Assembly (NCBI GenBank): GCA_946411515.1
Contig: CAMKEH010000004.1
Coordinates: 29,318-93,317, forward strand
Direction of reading: 5' to 3'
DNA length: 64,000 nt
Origin: an uncultured Clostridium sp.
GTDB lineage: Bacteria; Bacillota; Clostridia; TANB77; CAG-508
Below are positions 31,801 to 42,136 of this stretch, piece by piece. A model generated the notes under the pieces. That model saw only the letters and a program-made list of their open reading frames with translations, was not told where the DNA came from and did no database searches. The position numbers and the translations under genes were made by a program. Every line of letters begins with the position of its first letter. Positions within the stretch are counted from its first letter, which is position 1.

Positions 31801-34800
31801 AAGCAGGACTTGTAGATGAAAAAACTAAAATAGAAAATACTGCTACTGTAACAGGAGATTATATTGTTTCCAAAAATTCAAATACTGTTTCACATATAAT
31901 ATTGCCTTATGATTATGTAGAAAATTCAAGTGATCCAACTAATCCAGAAGATCCAAATAATCCCAATAATCCTGACAAAGAAGATAATGACAAGAATGAT
32001 AGTACAAAACATAGCATATCAGGAGTTGCATGGGTAGATGAAAATCAAGATGGTGAAAGACAAAATTCAGAACAATTATTAAGTGGTATAGAAGTTATAT
32101 TAGTAGATTCAAATGATTCTAGTGCTATACAACAAAGAAAAACAACAAGCAACAATGGAGAATATAAATTTTCTGATTTGGAAAAAGGAAATTATATTGT
32201 TGTATTTAATTATGATACAAATGCATATTCATTAACAGAATATAAAAAATCAGGAGTATCAACATCTCTAAATTCAGATGCTATGAGCAAAGAGATAACA
32301 TTGTTAGGAAATAAAACAAAAGTTGGAATAACCGATATTATATCTTTAGATGCATCTGTAAATGATATAGATATAGGATTAATAAAAAATAAAATATGTG
32401 ACTTAAAACTTGATAAATATATATCTAAAGTAACTGTAAATACTTCTGGTGGAACAAAGGAACAAACTTATAATCAAAGTCAATTAGCAAAAGTAGAGAT
32501 AAAATCAAAAGAAATACAAGGAGCCTTGGTTGTAGTTGAATATAAAATTATAATAACAAATGAGGGTGAAATACCAGCAACTGCAAGTAAAGTAGTAGAT
32601 TATATTCCAAGTGGGTTAGAATTTTCTTCTGAATTAAATAATGATTGGAGTATGAGCAGAACAGGAGAATTAATTAATACAAGTTTAAGTGGACAAAAGA
32701 TAGAACCAGGTAAGAGTGCAGAATTAACATTGTTACTTACAAAATATATGAATTCAAATTCAACAGGAACATTTACAAATATAGCAGAAATAGGAGAAAT
32801 AAATAATTCATTAGATATAAAAGATACTGACTCAATACCTGGAAATAAATCACAATCAGAAGATGACTATTCAAAAGCTGATTTAATTATATCAGTAAGT
32901 ACAGGTATAGTTACATATATATTTATAATAACAGTAATATTAATAATAATAGGATTTATTATATTCTTAAATTTAAAATTTGGATTTAAAAAGATAAGTA
33001 GAATTTCTATGTTTGTATTTGTATCAATTATTACTGTAGTATTAAATACAAATATGTCATTTGGTTATGCTAAGTGGTCTAGTTTGCCAACATGGGATTA
33101 TTGGTATGAAACTGGAAGTACCTATGAAGGATATGCTGCATTTGAAAGTTATGATGGCATTGAGGGATCTTGTGCTATGGGAACCTTTGATAGTTCTACA
33201 AAATCAGGTGATGCTAGAAAATTAGATAATAAAGATGGAGATGGGGGCAAATTTGCAACAATAAGAGTTGGTAATGGTTCAAATACTAGTGAAGAAATCA
33301 AATTTAATAAAGAAAATACAGATAATGATATATTAGTTACTAAAAACGGTAGTAACTTGGATATAGGACCTTTTAAAACAAGTGGTAATGTAACAAGTTA
33401 TAGCTATGAAATAATAGGGGAAAATAGAACTTATACTAATCCAACTAGAGTAAATCAAACAACGACAAAAGGAATTACAAGTTTTTATTTGAGAATACCA
33501 GATAAAGGAGATAGTATAAAAACAATAAAAATTACAGGATATAAAAATGTAAAGATAACTAGTAAAGTTTATTATGCTGCATACGGATATTACATTCCAT
33601 ATGAAGGAAACACTACGGGAAATATGACTGTTGAGCATGATTGTAGATTAGGACATACTCATTATGACTGGCCTGCAACAAGTTATTATCATGGTTATGC
33701 AATCCAAGATATCTATACAGATGATAGATATATGTGGGAAGAAGAAAGTACTACAACGAGAAACGAAAATAAGGCATTGACATGGGTGGTAAAAAATGGT
33801 GATTTAGAAGTAACAAAAGTTGATGAAGATAATACAAGTATTGTTATGCCAGGTGTAAAGATAAGGATATATTGCACAGCTACAGGATATGATCAAACAT
33901 TTACTACTGATGAAAATGGAAAAATTACAATAAAAGATTTAAGACAGGGAAATTATACAATCCAAGAATTATCTAATGATTATTATGGATATTATGTAAT
34001 GAAAACAGACACTATTCAGTTAAGACCTGGAATGACTAATAAGTTCTCTTTGAAAAATACAAAATATACTGGTAACCTAGTAATACAAAAGAAAGATCCA
34101 GATGTTGATAAAACTATATCAGGAGTAGGATTTAGAATAAAAAGGACAGATAATAATGATAACTTCAATGGTTATGTAAAAATAAAAAATGATACTGGAA
34201 AAGTTGATACCATTACCGGTCAGATCCATGTAGACGATACAAATATGGAATATGTAGAAAATATAGATGATGCAACTAAATTTATAACAGATGAAAATGG
34301 AAGAATAGAAATAAATAACATTTTAATAGGTGGGTATGAGGTAGAAGAAGTAGATGTAGGTAAAGCCAAAGAGGAAGAATATTATGCATATGAATTAGAT
34401 GAAAATTACATTTCATGGGAATATAATTCAAAAGGATACGGTGATCATGAAAATTCAACTAAGGAAACACCTAAAATAGCTGAAATAGAAGTAAAACTAA
34501 GAGATTCAAGAAATACATTAGAAATTCCACAAGTAGAAGATAGAGATGATATAGTAACATTTAAAAACAGGAAGAAGTATACAAAAATAAAAGGATATGC
34601 ATTTGAAGATATAGGAGAAGGAAAGGATTTAGTAAAAGATAATCTATATAAAGAAGGAAATGACAAGAGAATACCTGAAGTAAAAGTTCAACTATATAAA
34701 GAGGGTACAGTATTACCATTAGCAGAAACAACTACAGATAAAAACGGAGAATACTTATTTGAAAGTTACACAGATGAACAAGGAATGGTACACAAAATTG

Positions 34801-37676
34801 AAATTGATCAATTAAAGAATATGTATATACAATTTGTTTATAATGGAATGATATATGAAACTACTGATATTGTTGAAAATAGCGGAGCAATAAAAGATGA
34901 GAGCGGTCATGTAAAAGAAAGTACATCAGAAAGAGCAGCATTAAATCAAATGTATACTAAGATAGATAAAAATAGTGATTTGGAATATAGTACTTCAAAT
35001 CATGTTTCAAAATTAAAATATACCAATGATAAAAACGAAGATGTAAATAATCCACCAGTATCAAATATAAAAGATCAATTTAAAATAACAGCAAATACAA
35101 TTGATGCTCATAGTAGTAAAATTAATCAAGAAGGCAAACCATACATATTATCATTAAATATTACAGAAGATGAAATAAGGCAAAAATCAGGAGAAAATGG
35201 AGATACAGTAGAAAATATTAACTTAGGATTAAGAAAAAGAGAACAACCAGACTTAGCGATAATGAAAGATTTATATAATGTAACATTATCAATAAATGGT
35301 AAATCACATACATATGGATATAATCAAAGAAACAATAAAAACAATCAAGAAGTATATGTTAAAGAACAATTTGACAAAATCTATGCTGGACAACAACGTT
35401 ATAGAATAGATAAAAATGCAAATGGAAATGTTATATATACAGAAGATAATGAAGGTGATTATATATATGATGAATCAAAAAATGAATATGAGTACATTGG
35501 TTTATTTAATGTTGGTGTAAAATTTGGAAACGAATATGGAAGTATGTCATATTCAAGAGCAGTATATGAATCAGATTATGTGTATGATGATGGCACACAA
35601 GAAAAAAATAATAATTTAAAAGTATATGTGATATATCAAATAAAAATGAAGAATCAAGCAAATACATTGAATGCAACAGTTAATAGTATAGTTGATTATT
35701 ATGATTATAGATATACATTGCTAAAAGTAGGAACAAAACTAGATGAAAATGAAGATATTTCAGAAGATGGAAAGATTGATTATAAAGAACCAGACAATCC
35801 AAATAAAATTGGAAATTATAAGGAAGCTATAATTAATCTAAATACAAATATCGAAGCACAAAAAGATAGTGATGTATACGTAAAATTTGAACTAGATAGG
35901 AGCAACTATAATATAAATAAAGATAAAGATAAAGATAACGAAGATATTCTTGATAATGTAGTAGAAATAAATTCATATACGACGACCTTAAATGGAGAAG
36001 CATATGGAGGAGTAGATAAAGATTCTCAGCCAGGAAATGCAACAGCAGGAGATAAAGATTCTAAGCCAGAAAATGCAACACCAGGAGATAGAGATAAAAG
36101 AACATATGAAGATGAAGATGATACAGATGCAGCACCGGCATTTAAATTAGAATATGCAAAAGGACCTAGAGTAATAACTGGAATAGTATTTTTAGACGAA
36201 TCAAAAGTTAATGAAGATAATACTAGATCAGGAAATGGAAAATTTGATGAAAAAATTAATGAACAAGGAGAAAATGAACAAGGAATAAAAAATGTAACAG
36301 TAACTCTAAAAAAATCAAATGGCCAACCTGTACAAATATATGATAAAGAAAATAAACAATGGAAAGAAGCAAAAATACAAACTACGAATGATGGTGAATT
36401 TGAAATAGAAGGATTTATACCAGGAGATTATACTTTAACATATACATGGGGAGATGAGACATATACAGTTCAAGACTATAAAGGAACTATTGTTAAGCCA
36501 GAAATATGGGAGTCAAATTCAAAAAATGATAAATGGTATAAAACTGAAAATCCAAGATATTCAGATGCAATAGATGAGTATTCATTAAGAGAAGAAATAG
36601 ATGCAGGAGACGAAAATGGCCCAATGATATCTACAACACCTAATATGAATTTTGAAATAGAAAAAACAGATGGAACATTTACTTCATATGCAGAAGAAAA
36701 TAAAGAGACAGACAATGGAAAAATAGAATCTATATTCACATATGATATTTCAAATATAGACTTTGGTATAGTAGAAAGAGCAAAACAAGTAGTACAAATT
36801 GATAAAAGAGTAACGAATATAAAACTTGCTTTAGCAAATGATCAAACATTAATAGATACAGATGTAGTTTATAATCGTGAAACAAAACAATATGAATTCA
36901 CTAATAAAGATGTAAAAGGATTAACTTATATCCCAGGAGCACCAGGAAAGATAAAAGCAGAACTAGATAATGAATTAGTTCAAGGTGCAAAACTATATCT
37001 TACATATAAAATAACTTTAGAAAATAAAAGTGAAATAGATTATGAATCAAAAGAATATTATCTTTATGGAACAGATAAAGATGAAAATAAAATAATAAAA
37101 CTAAAATTAAAGAATGTATATGACTATTTTGATAATGAATTATCTTTTGATACAAATAGTAGTAATGAATGGAAAGTACAAACACTTATTGACTATAATA
37201 AAGAAAATGATGGTAGTACAATGTATGAGGAAAGCCAAGCTAAGGATAATAATGAAGAAACTTCATCTATAAGAGAACTTAAATTAAAAGATAAAGGCAT
37301 ATTGAAATTAGAAAACATGGAAAATAAGGAATTATCACCAGGAAATAAAATTGTAATATCAGATGAAGATGAAGATGAAGATGAAGGTGGATTAGTATTT
37401 TCAAAAGTGTTAGCAACTGCAGATGAAATTGATTTATTTAATGATTCAGAAATCACAAAAGTAATACAAAAAACAAATGACCCAGAATCAGAAAAAAGAC
37501 TAAAAGGAAAACAATTATCATTAAGTTCAAAAGTTTATGCTAGTAGTGAGGAAGTAGTAATTACGCCTCCAACAGGAAAAACAGATAATACTATAGAAAT
37601 TATACTAATTTCAATGTCAGCACTAATAATTATAGGAACAGGAATAATCTTTATTAAAAAGAAAGTTTTAAAATAA
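28803..37676 (+). CDS. Giant fused surface protein (2957 aa), DUF11/SdrD-B/Cna-B, sortase-type anchor
   Basis: Residues 1 to about 1390 parallel the protein at 19773: signal helix, beta repeats, DUF11 domains, an SdrD-B domain (SGVAWVDENQDGERQNSEQ), LDKYIS- and VDYIPSGLEFSSELN-type segments, and a membrane helix (about 1368-1388). Then comes a second signal-like helix (about 1400-1423, ending SFGYA), and the rest parallels the protein at 24620: Cna-B (DENGKITIKDLRQGNYTIQE), SdrD-B domains, GFIPGDYTLTYTWGD, and a TPPTG sortase-like signal with helix and KKK. It looks like homologues of two adjacent genes joined in frame, with the internal anchor and signal retained. ATG with AAAGGAGG. Confidence 0.85.
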   Translation: MKEKENFKGNKIILYLFIFFTVVVGIFAFFRVSANSSLGADNQNINLKVNLDKYINYTTTQEDNGTLIQYDVKAGMQYQSLEDQYIPLKQSQIKLEFNKIDEKYPYAVKVISKSTKMTNGKTEDIVDNYAYDSNQGLITINASNQGENGELINSEKPNGEANDEYIVIAYYDTYSQTNENRELGLKVQVVAMMNEDDRLITHEEAFKENVNENIGELTSISKITEDIYNSYIKSNIINNTEYGTQYTELENIVVSKKEAQENLKLEETNTFIRINKNENEEEIETNLGNNGQLIYKSTKVNRKDIEKLLGEEGKIEILDDSGNVISTIDKNTEYSENGFFTVNYENGIEKFIIKTSEIKNEGILRIEHKKEIKNTMKEAVDTKIKTISKLIGTKQETVEEQAVEKETFNNEHKNIIDIKDTTSNVKLELSKQNWTNKEQNEVTFNVYINSNTLKDNMLKNPSVRIELPDQVEKVLLQNSSVAYANGLELQNPYLETNEQGKISIIANLQGVQTNYDANQLGLVTNIRIPATVILKKDIENASEKVNMIYTNNFTLDGNPETITNAYDLEISSYEKEVPVEQGNITETSDKTQISEVEGLKLEVVPVKGDTVLKDGDVVYEGEFIKYNIKVTNTSDKQIDNIKIVGSIPEGTTYGELEADYHNPPAKDEKGYEYKYNEEITQKEISINSLEAGKSYEVFYEVKVEDLDDNVTSKDTSSNIKILVNNIQAINYNISNIIENADIKVFLMTYPYRIEGVYLGELNINSNIEEEVTLRIPFPKEFLVSDIRNKEGYEGEEDPFLHLENAINDNIVNVKVKLKKGDNNYYIQGNIDALKTENQTENSKLTLKTVATVTLADGTSYKSNENRIEYDYENIAVSMESKNEGEEVKYQDEIIYEININNIGNKNSNDEIATVTTINLKDYLPNKLDPISVEYTNWEISNLEESEQEDKYDLGQGYEKVEKNENIESRSTDENGNTLPEVDLNLNIPFGESTTVKVKCKAGLVDEKTKIENTATVTGDYIVSKNSNTVSHIILPYDYVENSSDPTNPEDPNNPNNPDKEDNDKNDSTKHSISGVAWVDENQDGERQNSEQLLSGIEVILVDSNDSSAIQQRKTTSNNGEYKFSDLEKGNYIVVFNYDTNAYSLTEYKKSGVSTSLNSDAMSKEITLLGNKTKVGITDIISLDASVNDIDIGLIKNKICDLKLDKYISKVTVNTSGGTKEQTYNQSQLAKVEIKSKEIQGALVVVEYKIIITNEGEIPATASKVVDYIPSGLEFSSELNNDWSMSRTGELINTSLSGQKIEPGKSAELTLLLTKYMNSNSTGTFTNIAEIGEINNSLDIKDTDSIPGNKSQSEDDYSKADLIISVSTGIVTYIFIITVILIIIGFIIFLNLKFGFKKISRISMFVFVSIITVVLNTNMSFGYAKWSSLPTWDYWYETGSTYEGYAAFESYDGIEGSCAMGTFDSSTKSGDARKLDNKDGDGGKFATIRVGNGSNTSEEIKFNKENTDNDILVTKNGSNLDIGPFKTSGNVTSYSYEIIGENRTYTNPTRVNQTTTKGITSFYLRIPDKGDSIKTIKITGYKNVKITSKVYYAAYGYYIPYEGNTTGNMTVEHDCRLGHTHYDWPATSYYHGYAIQDIYTDDRYMWEEESTTTRNENKALTWVVKNGDLEVTKVDEDNTSIVMPGVKIRIYCTATGYDQTFTTDENGKITIKDLRQGNYTIQELSNDYYGYYVMKTDTIQLRPGMTNKFSLKNTKYTGNLVIQKKDPDVDKTISGVGFRIKRTDNNDNFNGYVKIKNDTGKVDTITGQIHVDDTNMEYVENIDDATKFITDENGRIEINNILIGGYEVEEVDVGKAKEEEYYAYELDENYISWEYNSKGYGDHENSTKETPKIAEIEVKLRDSRNTLEIPQVEDRDDIVTFKNRKKYTKIKGYAFEDIGEGKDLVKDNLYKEGNDKRIPEVKVQLYKEGTVLPLAETTTDKNGEYLFESYTDEQGMVHKIEIDQLKNMYIQFVYNGMIYETTDIVENSGAIKDESGHVKESTSERAALNQMYTKIDKNSDLEYSTSNHVSKLKYTNDKNEDVNNPPVSNIKDQFKITANTIDAHSSKINQEGKPYILSLNITEDEIRQKSGENGDTVENINLGLRKREQPDLAIMKDLYNVTLSINGKSHTYGYNQRNNKNNQEVYVKEQFDKIYAGQQRYRIDKNANGNVIYTEDNEGDYIYDESKNEYEYIGLFNVGVKFGNEYGSMSYSRAVYESDYVYDDGTQEKNNNLKVYVIYQIKMKNQANTLNATVNSIVDYYDYRYTLLKVGTKLDENEDISEDGKIDYKEPDNPNKIGNYKEAIINLNTNIEAQKDSDVYVKFELDRSNYNINKDKDKDNEDILDNVVEINSYTTTLNGEAYGGVDKDSQPGNATAGDKDSKPENATPGDRDKRTYEDEDDTDAAPAFKLEYAKGPRVITGIVFLDESKVNEDNTRSGNGKFDEKINEQGENEQGIKNVTVTLKKSNGQPVQIYDKENKQWKEAKIQTTNDGEFEIEGFIPGDYTLTYTWGDETYTVQDYKGTIVKPEIWESNSKNDKWYKTENPRYSDAIDEYSLREEIDAGDENGPMISTTPNMNFEIEKTDGTFTSYAEENKETDNGKIESIFTYDISNIDFGIVERAKQVVQIDKRVTNIKLALANDQTLIDTDVVYNRETKQYEFTNKDVKGLTYIPGAPGKIKAELDNELVQGAKLYLTYKITLENKSEIDYESKEYYLYGTDKDENKIIKLKLKNVYDYFDNELSFDTNSSNEWKVQTLIDYNKENDGSTMYEESQAKDNNEETSSIRELKLKDKGILKLENMENKELSPGNKIVISDEDEDEDEGGLVFSKVLATADEIDLFNDSEITKVIQKTNDPESEKRLKGKQLSLSSKVYASSEEVVITPPTGKTDNTIEIILISMSALIIIGTGIIFIKKKVLK

Positions 37677-37690
37677 AAATAATATTTTAT

Positions 37691-37721
37691 AAAGACTGAA
37701 AAATTTCAGTCTTTATTTTTT
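37691..37721 (+). terminator. Terminator after the giant surface protein
   Basis: Arms AAAGACTGAAA and TTTCAGTCTTT, two-base loop, then a T run. The remaining 210 bases to spoIIE hold a short ACATATTG/CAATATGT hairpin near 37747 and no promoter I can assign. Confidence 0.9.
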
Positions 37722-37929
37722 GATAAAATTTAAAAATCTACATACTCACATATTGCAATTTTAGACAATATGTAATAAAATAAAAATCAATATATAGGGA
37801 AATAAGAAAAATATAAAATAAAAAGTTAGATAAATGTAAAAAAATTTTTTTAGTTAGAATACTAAAAAAGACAAAAACCACAAAGGACAAGTAGTAAAAT
37901 AAGCCTATAAAATTAAAGAGGTGGTAAGG

Positions 37930-40365
37930 ATGTTCCAAAATATAAATGAAGATACAATAGATTTAGATAGCAAAAATACAAGAGAAAATATTAAAAAAGT
38001 AAACATATTTGTAAATGTATTTGATAAAAATAATTTAATATTATATCTTGTATCATTTATGCTATCTTTTGTTGGTTTAGGTGGAGAATTCTCAATATTT
38101 AGTATTAGTATGTTAGGTGCTTGTTTTGCATCTTCTGTACCTGTACTAGGAATAATTGCTTTTTCTTTGCTTGGAAATTTTATAAAATTTGGTGTAGATG
38201 GACTTCTTGGTTATTTTATAACTTCATTAGTGTTAACAATCAGTTTGTTTATATTTAAACCAAGATATAATCAAGAAGAAAGAAATGAAAGAATAAAGCT
38301 AGGGAAAAATATTTTTATTTCAATAATTTTGATACAAATATTTAAATTTATGATATCTGGATTTACTATATATGATACTTTAGCAACAATTACAATTGCT
38401 ATGATAGCATTAGTATTTTATAAAATATTTGTAAATTCAATTGTTGTAATACAAGAATTTTATAAGAAAAGAGCATTTACAGTTGAAGAAATAATAGGAG
38501 CAAGTTTGCTACTTGCAATTTCTGTAAGTGGATTTGGAGATTTAAATATATACGGATTTGGCATTAGAAATATATTAAGTATTTTAATTGTAATGATACT
38601 TGGATGGAAAAATGGAATACTAATTGGAACTACATCTGGAGTAACAATAGGAGTTACATTAGGAGTAATATCTGGCTCAGAGCCAATTATGATAGCAGCA
38701 TATGCAATATCAGGTATGATAGCAGGCTTTTTAAATAGATTTGGAAAAATTGGGGTTGTAGTTGGATTTGCTTTAGGAAATGTAGTTTTAGCATATGTAT
38801 CAAATGGATATACAGTAGAATTAATCCATTTTAAAGAGATACTAATTGCATCAATAGGACTTTTAGCAGTACCTAAAACATTACATATTGATATAGAAGA
38901 ATTTATAGGAGACAAAAAGTTGCTTCCTATATTTCCAAGTAGAGCTTTAAATAAAAGCAAGGAAATGGCAGAGAGCTTAAATAATGTATCGGAAGCAATT
39001 AAAGAAATGGCAACAACATATAAAAACACAGAACATGCTACGTTTGATGAAAATACAGAAAATATCGAAAATAAACAAATATTTATAGCTGAATTATTGA
39101 ATAATTTAGAGCCCTATAAAGATAATATGCTATATGATGATATGTCTGATACAGATGGAAAAATAGTAGACAATATTTTCAAATTTTTATTGGATAAACA
39201 AGAAATTAGTAAAGAGGACTTATTAGAAATTTTTGCTAAATGTAATAGTTATATAGTAGGTTTTGATGATAGGCAAATAAGTGCTTACTTAGATGAAAAC
39301 ATTAATCAAATGGTAAGAATAATAAATATGTCATACAAATTAAGTAAATCAAACTTCATTTGGAAAAAGCGTGAAGAACAAAATAAAAAGAATATGGGTA
39401 AACAATTAAATGAAGTATCTAAAGCCATAAAAAGTATGGCATTAGGATTAGAAAATGATTTAGAACAAGAAGAAACATATAAAAATGAAAAAGCTCAAAT
39501 AATGGATGAATTAAGACATAGTCAGATAGAAATACAAGATATTGTAATAAAAAAACAGGGAAGATTTGTAATAGAGCTATATCTAAACGAAATATTAGAA
39601 ACTTTTAAAATACAAAAAATTGAAAAAATACTAACTAATATCTTAAAAGAAGATATTGTACTAAATAGTGAGGCAAGTATTGGAAAAAAATTAAATTTCT
39701 TATCTGATGATAAATATGTAATGGCACTAGGAAAAGCAGAAGTCACTAAATATAAAAGTGAGCAATCTGGAGATAGTAATTTAAATATAAGACTAAAAGA
39801 TGGAAAATACTTAGTTGCTATAAGTGATGGAATGGGAAGCGGGAAAGATGCTAAAAAAAGTAGTATGCAAGCATTAAAATTATTAGAAAATTTATTATTA
39901 TCAGGATTTGATAAAAATATATCATTAGATTTGATAAATAGTAGCTTAATAAATCAAAATAAAGAAATATTTGCAACATTAGACATTGCAATAGTTGATT
40001 TATATTTAGGCACAATAGAATTTATAAAAAGTGGAGCTTGTCCAACATATATTAAAAATAAAAAAAGAGTTCAAATAATAAAAGCAAATTCTTTGCCTAC
40101 TGGAATTATTGAAGATAGTAAAATTCAAACATTTGATAAAGATATAGAGTCTGGAGATATCATGCTGATGTGTACAGATGGAATTTTAGATTCCAACATA
40201 GAATACAAAAACAAGGAATTATGGGTTAAATATATGTTAGAAGATATTGAGACAAATAATACACAAAAAATAGCAGATATCATTTTAAATGAAGCAATAG
40301 ATAATAATTTTGGGACTGCAAAAGATGATATGAGTATTGTTGTTTGTAAGATTATGAAAAAATAA
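37930..40365 (+). CDS. spoIIE: Stage II sporulation protein E (PP2C phosphatase)
   Basis: 811 residues. About ten membrane helices (to about residue 310), a central coiled region, and a C-terminal PP2C-type phosphatase domain with SDGMGSGKDAKK near residue 630, GACPTYIK, CTDGILDS and DDMSIVVCK, supplying the metal-binding aspartates. SpoIIE dephosphorylates SpoIIAA in the forespore to release sigma-F. The start is ATG 37930 (AGAGGTGG upstream) rather than the GTG nine bases earlier. It marks the organism as spore-forming. Confidence 0.95.
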   Translation: MFQNINEDTIDLDSKNTRENIKKVNIFVNVFDKNNLILYLVSFMLSFVGLGGEFSIFSISMLGACFASSVPVLGIIAFSLLGNFIKFGVDGLLGYFITSLVLTISLFIFKPRYNQEERNERIKLGKNIFISIILIQIFKFMISGFTIYDTLATITIAMIALVFYKIFVNSIVVIQEFYKKRAFTVEEIIGASLLLAISVSGFGDLNIYGFGIRNILSILIVMILGWKNGILIGTTSGVTIGVTLGVISGSEPIMIAAYAISGMIAGFLNRFGKIGVVVGFALGNVVLAYVSNGYTVELIHFKEILIASIGLLAVPKTLHIDIEEFIGDKKLLPIFPSRALNKSKEMAESLNNVSEAIKEMATTYKNTEHATFDENTENIENKQIFIAELLNNLEPYKDNMLYDDMSDTDGKIVDNIFKFLLDKQEISKEDLLEIFAKCNSYIVGFDDRQISAYLDENINQMVRIINMSYKLSKSNFIWKKREEQNKKNMGKQLNEVSKAIKSMALGLENDLEQEETYKNEKAQIMDELRHSQIEIQDIVIKKQGRFVIELYLNEILETFKIQKIEKILTNILKEDIVLNSEASIGKKLNFLSDDKYVMALGKAEVTKYKSEQSGDSNLNIRLKDGKYLVAISDGMGSGKDAKKSSMQALKLLENLLLSGFDKNISLDLINSSLINQNKEIFATLDIAIVDLYLGTIEFIKSGACPTYIKNKKRVQIIKANSLPTGIIEDSKIQTFDKDIESGDIMLMCTDGILDSNIEYKNKELWVKYMLEDIETNNTQKIADIILNEAIDNNFGTAKDDMSIVVCKIMKK

Positions 40366-40375
40366 AATGTAAAAA

Positions 40376-40413
40376 TGTCACTTTATTAAAAAATAAAGTG
40401 GCATAAATTTTTT
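40376..40413 (+). terminator. Probable terminator after spoIIE
   Basis: Arms TGTCACTTTATT and AATAAAGTGGCA around AAA; a T run follows four bases later, so it is weaker than the others. Confidence 0.6.
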
Positions 40414-40480
40414 AATAAATATAAAATTTAATATAAACTATAAATAATATTGAAAATCTTACAAAATTATACAAAAAAAG

Positions 40481-40508
40481 TTGAAATTATTTGAAAATGT
40501 TGTATAAT
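40481..40508 (+). promoter_or_regulatory. Sigma-A-type promoter for the WG-repeat protein
   Basis: TTGAAA (40481-40486), 16-base spacer, TATAAT (40503-40508), 68 bases before the GTG start. Confidence 0.65.
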
Positions 40509-40575
40509 CATTGTATAAAAATAATAAAAATATAATTTATAAAACTATTTATTCATTATAAGGAGGAATAGAAGA

Positions 40576-42102
40576 GTGAGTAGAGGAAGAGGAAGAAGAT
40601 ATAATGAGCCACAATTAAATAAAACAAAAGTATTAGCAGTTATAGTAGCAATTGTAGTTGTTATAATGTTTATATTTGTAATTGGTGGATTATTTAAAAA
40701 TACTAATAACCAAGGTAAAATAACAAGCAAAGATTATGTAGTAGCATTTAAAGATAATAAATGGGGAGTAATAGATAATCAAGGAAATACAGTAATTGAT
40801 CCAGCTTACCAAGAAATGATAGTAATTCCTAACAGTAAAAATGATGTATTTTTATGTACTTATGATGTTGATTATAGTTCAGGAACATATAAAACAAAAG
40901 CTTTAAATAGTAAAAACGAAGAAATTTATACAAATTATGAAAAAATAGAAGCTATTCAAAATATGGATGAAAATTCTAATGTATGGTATGAATCAAACGT
41001 AATAAAAGTTCAAAAAGATAATAAGTATGGATTGGTTAATTTATCTGGAAAAGAAATACTTCCATGTGAATATGACGAAATTTCTGCTTTGACAGGGGTA
41101 AAAAATGTTTTTAAAATAGTAAAAGACGGAAAAATTGGAATAGCAAATGATGAAGGGAAAATAGTATTAAAACCAGAATATGCAGATTTAACAAATTTAG
41201 GCAAAGATAGTAAAGATGGATTTATTATAAAAACAGAAGAAGGAAAATATGGAGTAACTAATTCTTTAGGAGAACTTGCTTTAGATGCAGTATATGATGA
41301 AGTTTTGAAAGTGCATTCAAATGATATGTATGTAGTAAAAAAATTAGGAAAACAAGTTTTAGTAAAAAAAGATGGAACTGAAATACTTAATTCAGGATTT
41401 GATGAAATAACAGCTATTTTAAAAAATAGCGAAAATGGAGTTATAATTAAAAATCAAAACAAATATGGTGTAATTAAACTAACGGGAGAAACAGTTGTAG
41501 ATGTAAAATATGATGATTTAAAAGAAGGAAAATCAGGAGCTTTAATTGCTAAAGATAATAATAAATATGGAATAATTGATTTAGAAGGAAATCAAAAAAT
41601 AGAATTTAAATATAATAGTATTTCATATAATGAAGCTGCAAATATTTATATAGCAGAGAATGAAAACTTTAATAATGATATATTAGATAATGAGTTTAAT
41701 GTTAGATTATCAGGAATATTAATAGATTTAAGTGAAGAAAAAAATTATATGGAATTAAGACAAGGTGATGAATACAAATATTATAATTTTAAACTAGAAG
41801 AAAAAGCACAATCTGATATATTTACATCAAATACACTATTTTTAAGTAAAAAAGATGGCAAATATGGATTTATTGATAAAACAGGGAAAGTAATAGTCGA
41901 CTATATTTATGATGATGCAACAGAACAAAACGTGTATGGATATGCAGGAATAAAGAAAGAAGGAAAATGGGGGTCTATTGACAGCAAAGGAAATATTGTG
42001 CAAGAACCTATATACAATTTAGAAGATTATTTAAAAATAGACTTTATTGGAAGATGGCATTATGGAAAAGATATAAATATGAATTATTATAATCAATTGT
42101 AG
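40576..42102 (+). CDS. Membrane-anchored WG-repeat protein
   Basis: 508 residues: Arg-rich cytoplasmic start (SRGRGRRYN), one membrane helix (about 17-36), then at least eight WG-type repeats of the form KWGVIDNQGNTVIDPAYQE, KYGLVNLSGKEILPCEYDE, GKYGFIDKTGKVIVDYIYD. WG repeats make beta structures outside the cell, usually of unknown role. GTG start with AGGAGG nine bases upstream. Confidence 0.85.
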   Translation: MSRGRGRRYNEPQLNKTKVLAVIVAIVVVIMFIFVIGGLFKNTNNQGKITSKDYVVAFKDNKWGVIDNQGNTVIDPAYQEMIVIPNSKNDVFLCTYDVDYSSGTYKTKALNSKNEEIYTNYEKIEAIQNMDENSNVWYESNVIKVQKDNKYGLVNLSGKEILPCEYDEISALTGVKNVFKIVKDGKIGIANDEGKIVLKPEYADLTNLGKDSKDGFIIKTEEGKYGVTNSLGELALDAVYDEVLKVHSNDMYVVKKLGKQVLVKKDGTEILNSGFDEITAILKNSENGVIIKNQNKYGVIKLTGETVVDVKYDDLKEGKSGALIAKDNNKYGIIDLEGNQKIEFKYNSISYNEAANIYIAENENFNNDILDNEFNVRLSGILIDLSEEKNYMELRQGDEYKYYNFKLEEKAQSDIFTSNTLFLSKKDGKYGFIDKTGKVIVDYIYDDATEQNVYGYAGIKKEGKWGSIDSKGNIVQEPIYNLEDYLKIDFIGRWHYGKDINMNYYNQL

Positions 42103-42136
42103 TTGTAATTAATTACTATTAAAGCGAGGAGATAAA

